Of a stretch of DNA of 64,000 nt, positions 61,275 through 64,000 are shown piece after piece. Source of the stretch: Melanopsichium pennsylvanicum (taxonomy: Eukaryota > Basidiomycota > Ustilaginomycetes > Ustilaginales); assembly GCA_900208305.1 (NCBI GenBank), contig OAPG01000010.1, positions 248,001 to 312,000 of the forward strand, in the 5' to 3' direction. The notes under the pieces were generated by a model. The model made no database searches. It was not told the DNA's origin and saw only the letters and a list, made by a program, of their open reading frames with translations. How positions within the stretch are numbered: the first letter of the stretch is position 1; each line of letters starts with the position of its first letter. The translations under genes and the position numbers were made by a program.

Positions 61275-62456
61275 TTAGAAGTTCTTTACGCTGAGGTTGG
61301 TCCTCTTCTTCTGCAAGGCGGAAGCGTCTCCGCCCTTACTGATGGTTTGGGCGATCTTCTGATCGAGCAGCTCTGCATGGAGGGTTTCTGCACGTTCGAT
61401 GCTCTTTACATGTTCCTCGTGCAAGTGGTTGAGCGTGACAGCGGCGGCGGGTCTCCTGGTGTCGCTGAGGAAGAAGGTGTAGATACCGCATCCGATGAGA
61501 GTAGCTGGGATGTTTGTCAAAGCGGCCAAAGCAGAATAACCGCTGGGGAAGCACTCGGTACCCCAGAACATACCACAAACGAAGCGAGCACCAAGGTCTC
61601 TAGCCGAGTTGGCAGCGACGTTGGACGAGGAGAAACACCAAACCACAACGGCAAAACCGAGACCAATGGTGTAAGGAGCAACCTGAGGACCAGTGAACGG
61701 GTTAGCAGCGTCCAAGTTGGCCCAAACAATCATGGCCACCAAGATATCGGCAAAGAATTCGTTGACAAAGATCGATCCCAACGACCTTCCAGCCGTAGGG
61801 AACAGAGCAATGGCACCTGCAGGGCCTTCGGCGGAGAATATGACATCACTCTTACCAGTGGCTCTGAGCAAGTGGGTGATCTTCATCAACTCATCATGCC
61901 AAGATCCCACGACAATAAGCGAGGCGACCATGGCACCGACGATCTGAGCGCAGATGTACAAGGGAGCAAGTTTGATGGGGAAACCTTTGAAAACGACTTG
62001 AGCAATGGTGAAGGCGGGATGGAACTGACCACCCGAAGTAGTGGCGCAGACGACGATGGCGAAAGTGATACCGAAAGCATAGGCGAAACCAATCATGGTA
62101 AGGTTTCCCTGAGGAGATCCTCCATAGGTGGTGATGAGGTAGCCGGCTGTGGCCATTTCTCCTGCGAGACAGTAAAACATGGTTCCAAAGAATTCGGCGA
62201 CCAGAGCAGGAATGAGAGGAGGAAGGGATTGTTCGAATCGAACGCGACCAGACCAGTTGGCGAGACCAGAGGACGGGGCAACATGGCGCTGCACGTCAGT
62301 ACGCCCCTCGAGGATTTCTGTTACACCGAGTTCGAGCTCGCCGTTCTTGCGATGGGCTCGTTGGAAGTGGTGAGACGACGCACTGCCGACATCCTTGTCC
62401 GAGACGTCGGTGTTGAGCTGCTCAGCAGGGATGTAGTTGGGGCTGGTGGTGGACAT
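61275..62456 (-). CDS. Aquaporin/aquaglyceroporin-like channel with altered NPA motifs
   Basis: The 393-residue protein is a MIP-family channel. The first 75 residues are hydrophilic, followed by six hydrophobic segments with two half-helix loops. The first loop reads SGGQFHPAFT, with HPA (146-148) in place of NPA. The second reads NVAANSARDLGAR, with NSA (283-285) in place of NPA and the selectivity-filter Arg 286 retained. A well-conserved AEFFGTMFY opens the first helix. Such changes may alter water or solute selectivity. The C-terminal 60 residues are charged, with a coiled coil. The longer upstream frame lacks family features, so 62456 is chosen. Confidence 0.85.
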   Translation of the reverse strand: MSTTSPNYIPAEQLNTDVSDKDVGSASSHHFQRAHRKNGELELGVTEILEGRTDVQRHVAPSSGLANWSGRVRFEQSLPPLIPALVAEFFGTMFYCLAGEMATAGYLITTYGGSPQGNLTMIGFAYAFGITFAIVVCATTSGGQFHPAFTIAQVVFKGFPIKLAPLYICAQIVGAMVASLIVVGSWHDELMKITHLLRATGKSDVIFSAEGPAGAIALFPTAGRSLGSIFVNEFFADILVAMIVWANLDAANPFTGPQVAPYTIGLGFAVVVWCFSSSNVAANSARDLGARFVCGMFWGTECFPSGYSALAALTNIPATLIGCGIYTFFLSDTRRPAAAVTLNHLHEEHVKSIERAETLHAELLDQKIAQTISKGGDASALQKKRTNLSVKNF

Positions 62457-64000
62457 GGTAATAGGTGAGGACGAAGGCTCACAGTGAGGCGTCTTGGTGA
62501 TGAGGGAGGAGGAAAAATAGATGTGCTGGAGACTTGATGCAGTACACAGTATCTGCTTCAAGCTCAGAAGAGGAAGAGGGAATATAGAAGTATGAGGGAG
62601 ACAGTGGAGGGAGGATCCAAGCTGAGCGTGCTGCGTCGTATTCAAGAGTTGTGAGGTGGGTGTTCACCTTATATGTCTGCGTCAATCCGAAAAGGCAGGT
62701 CACTCGGGGCTTAGCAAGCTTTTGGGAGCAACACCACAAGCAGGGTCAAAAGTGGGCCAGGGTATGTGCAGTTTTGCAGGAAAGTGCTAAGGTTTGTGTT
62801 GCAGAGCGGCGTAGACTACGAGCATTGCGCTGTTCTTCCCCCCTTCATTGACGCGAAGAACAAATTTAAGTGATGAAGCGCTGGAGCGGCAAGCCCCAAG
62901 CCATGCGATGCAGCCGAGAGCGAGAGCCTGCTCGATTAACATCTGATGCTGTGTGGGAGCTTACATCAACACTCAAAGCAGAGAAATTGCTCTCGTGGTA
63001 AGGGGTAAGCGCAGGAACATCTCGTCTTGATGCAGTCGCAAGTTGAAATCTGGTGGCAAAACCACATCTGCGATTAGGCGTGGGGTAATACAGAACGGGT
63101 GGCAGGTTGGGAGTGCGATTGGGCCCCGCACTATGATCTTTTTGGATTGTGAATTGTGCGGGGTACTTGGTGCATCGTTTTTTTCGTGGCGCCCTGCGTC
63201 TGCGAGACGGTCTTGGCGCGGATGCATGCAGAAAAAACGACTTAGCAGATGTCATGGTCATCAGCGAACGTCGAATCAAGTCTAGCAATGCTCTGGTCAT
63301 GTGGCGATGGAGATGGCGGAACAGGATAGGCCGCGAGATCGCCGTAGAGGAAAAGCCAATCTGTGCCTGAATGGTACACTTCGAGAGAGTGACTAGAACA
63401 TGGCTCGGCCCTACAAACGCTCACTCTGTCTCAAAAGCGTCGGGGTTGCATACGACCCCGCACTCAGTAAGGGCAAAGCAGGACAGGAGGAGACAATTGC
63501 GAATGCAAAGTATTAAATTAAAGAACACGAGAGGATGAGCGAATTCAGATGACTGACATTTGAAGACACACACACAAAAGGGGATCAAGTTTGCAGGTGT
63601 TGCAAACCGTGGGGTCGGTCGGCGAGGGAAAAAAAAAAAAAAAAAAAAAAAAAGTATTCGGCGGAAAGCGTGCCACCGGTTGTACACCCGCAAACAGACT
63701 TACTGTACCACTTGCGCGCAACTTTGCTTCTCGATCCTTTCGGCCTACCTTGTGCTCGCGTGTCTAGAATCGAATTCTTGATTAGGGTTGCTTATTCCGA
63801 AGGCATCTTTGTGTCCCTTCTTGTTGTTGATGTTGGGGTCACGTTGTCGCTTTTACGTTGAGCAACCCCTCTATTCCTGTGTTGCAGGAAGGCAGCGTAT
63901 CTGTTTAGTTCTAAGTATGTTTAAGATTGTTATTTCGGTCCCGACCTTGATACGCAAACGAATTTGACCACAGGACGGTTGACTGCATGTGATACAACGC
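62457..64000. other. Right-end region, no gene supported
   Basis: About 1.5 kb with the promoter of the aquaporin gene at its left end. A 25-A run lies at 63629-63653. Short frames have no family features. A gene may start beyond the right edge. Confidence 0.45.
63629..63653. repeat. A25 homopolymer
   Basis: A run of 25 A residues in the right-end intergenic DNA. No poly(A) signal context is clear. Confidence 0.9.

Noticed and set aside
61245..62468. 407-codon plus-strand frame over the aquaporin
   Set aside because: Antisense shadow; the minus strand carries a clear MIP channel.

Overview
The window is nuclear DNA of a filamentous or dimorphic fungus, most likely a basidiomycete of the Ustilaginomycotina (smut lineage). 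This rests on intron-poor genes with short GT-AG introns (66-154 nt), single-exon versions of most housekeeping genes, fungus-specific families (RTA1, DUF2985, a HapX-type bZIP, GPI-anchored aspartyl protease, twinfilin with a long linker), several small secreted proteins of no recognised family, and long intergenic regions rich in simple repeats. The species assignment is inference; no marker gene such as rRNA is present.

Layout. 0-11 kb: a sparse region with three candidate secreted or effector-type genes (a partial one at the left edge, 6690-6965, 10376-10984), a convergent SDR/P450 pair (2087-5046) and an intron-containing tRNA-Arg(ACG). 11-17 kb: the iron regulator HapX with a long upstream region carrying three perfect ATCWGATAA boxes, then a His-rich unknown gene. 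17.8-27.5 kb: 3-hydroxyisobutyrate dehydrogenase, a mitochondrial RNase III-fold protein, a two-exon secreted unknown, a PPIL3-type cyclophilin, a Hua1-like PPxY/zinc-finger protein and an unknown gene. 27.5-37.2 kb: purple acid phosphatase, a four-exon UXT-type prefoldin divergent from a three-exon LYRM5/ETFRF1 gene, an SDR whose intron splits the catalytic Tyr codon, and twinfilin. 38-46 kb: a DUF2985 membrane protein, a putative N-myristoylated protein, and a secreted aspartyl protease. 46.5-51 kb: an 1146-residue pseudouridine synthase-THUMP methyltransferase fusion and the SDH assembly factor SDHAF3. 51-64 kb: a GC-rich element resembling a solo LTR, hexokinase with a C19 run just before its ATG, a GRE2/DFR-like reductase, an RTA1 protein, a SET-domain methyltransferase and a divergent aquaporin.

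How the genes work together. The content is mostly unlinked housekeeping functions. Mitochondrial roles recur (HIBADH, RNase III-like protein, ETFRF1, SDHAF3), without evidence of a cluster. The best regulatory story is HapX: a repressor-type GATA factor (Urbs1/SreA/Fep1 class) probably acts on its promoter. The most unusual protein architecture is the PUS-THUMP/MTase fusion. A 10-bp palindrome family (ACTGTACAGT / ACAGTACTGT) recurs in intergenic DNA and is not explained by any annotated feature.

Gene models spanning introns were built by eye from splice consensus and family conservation.
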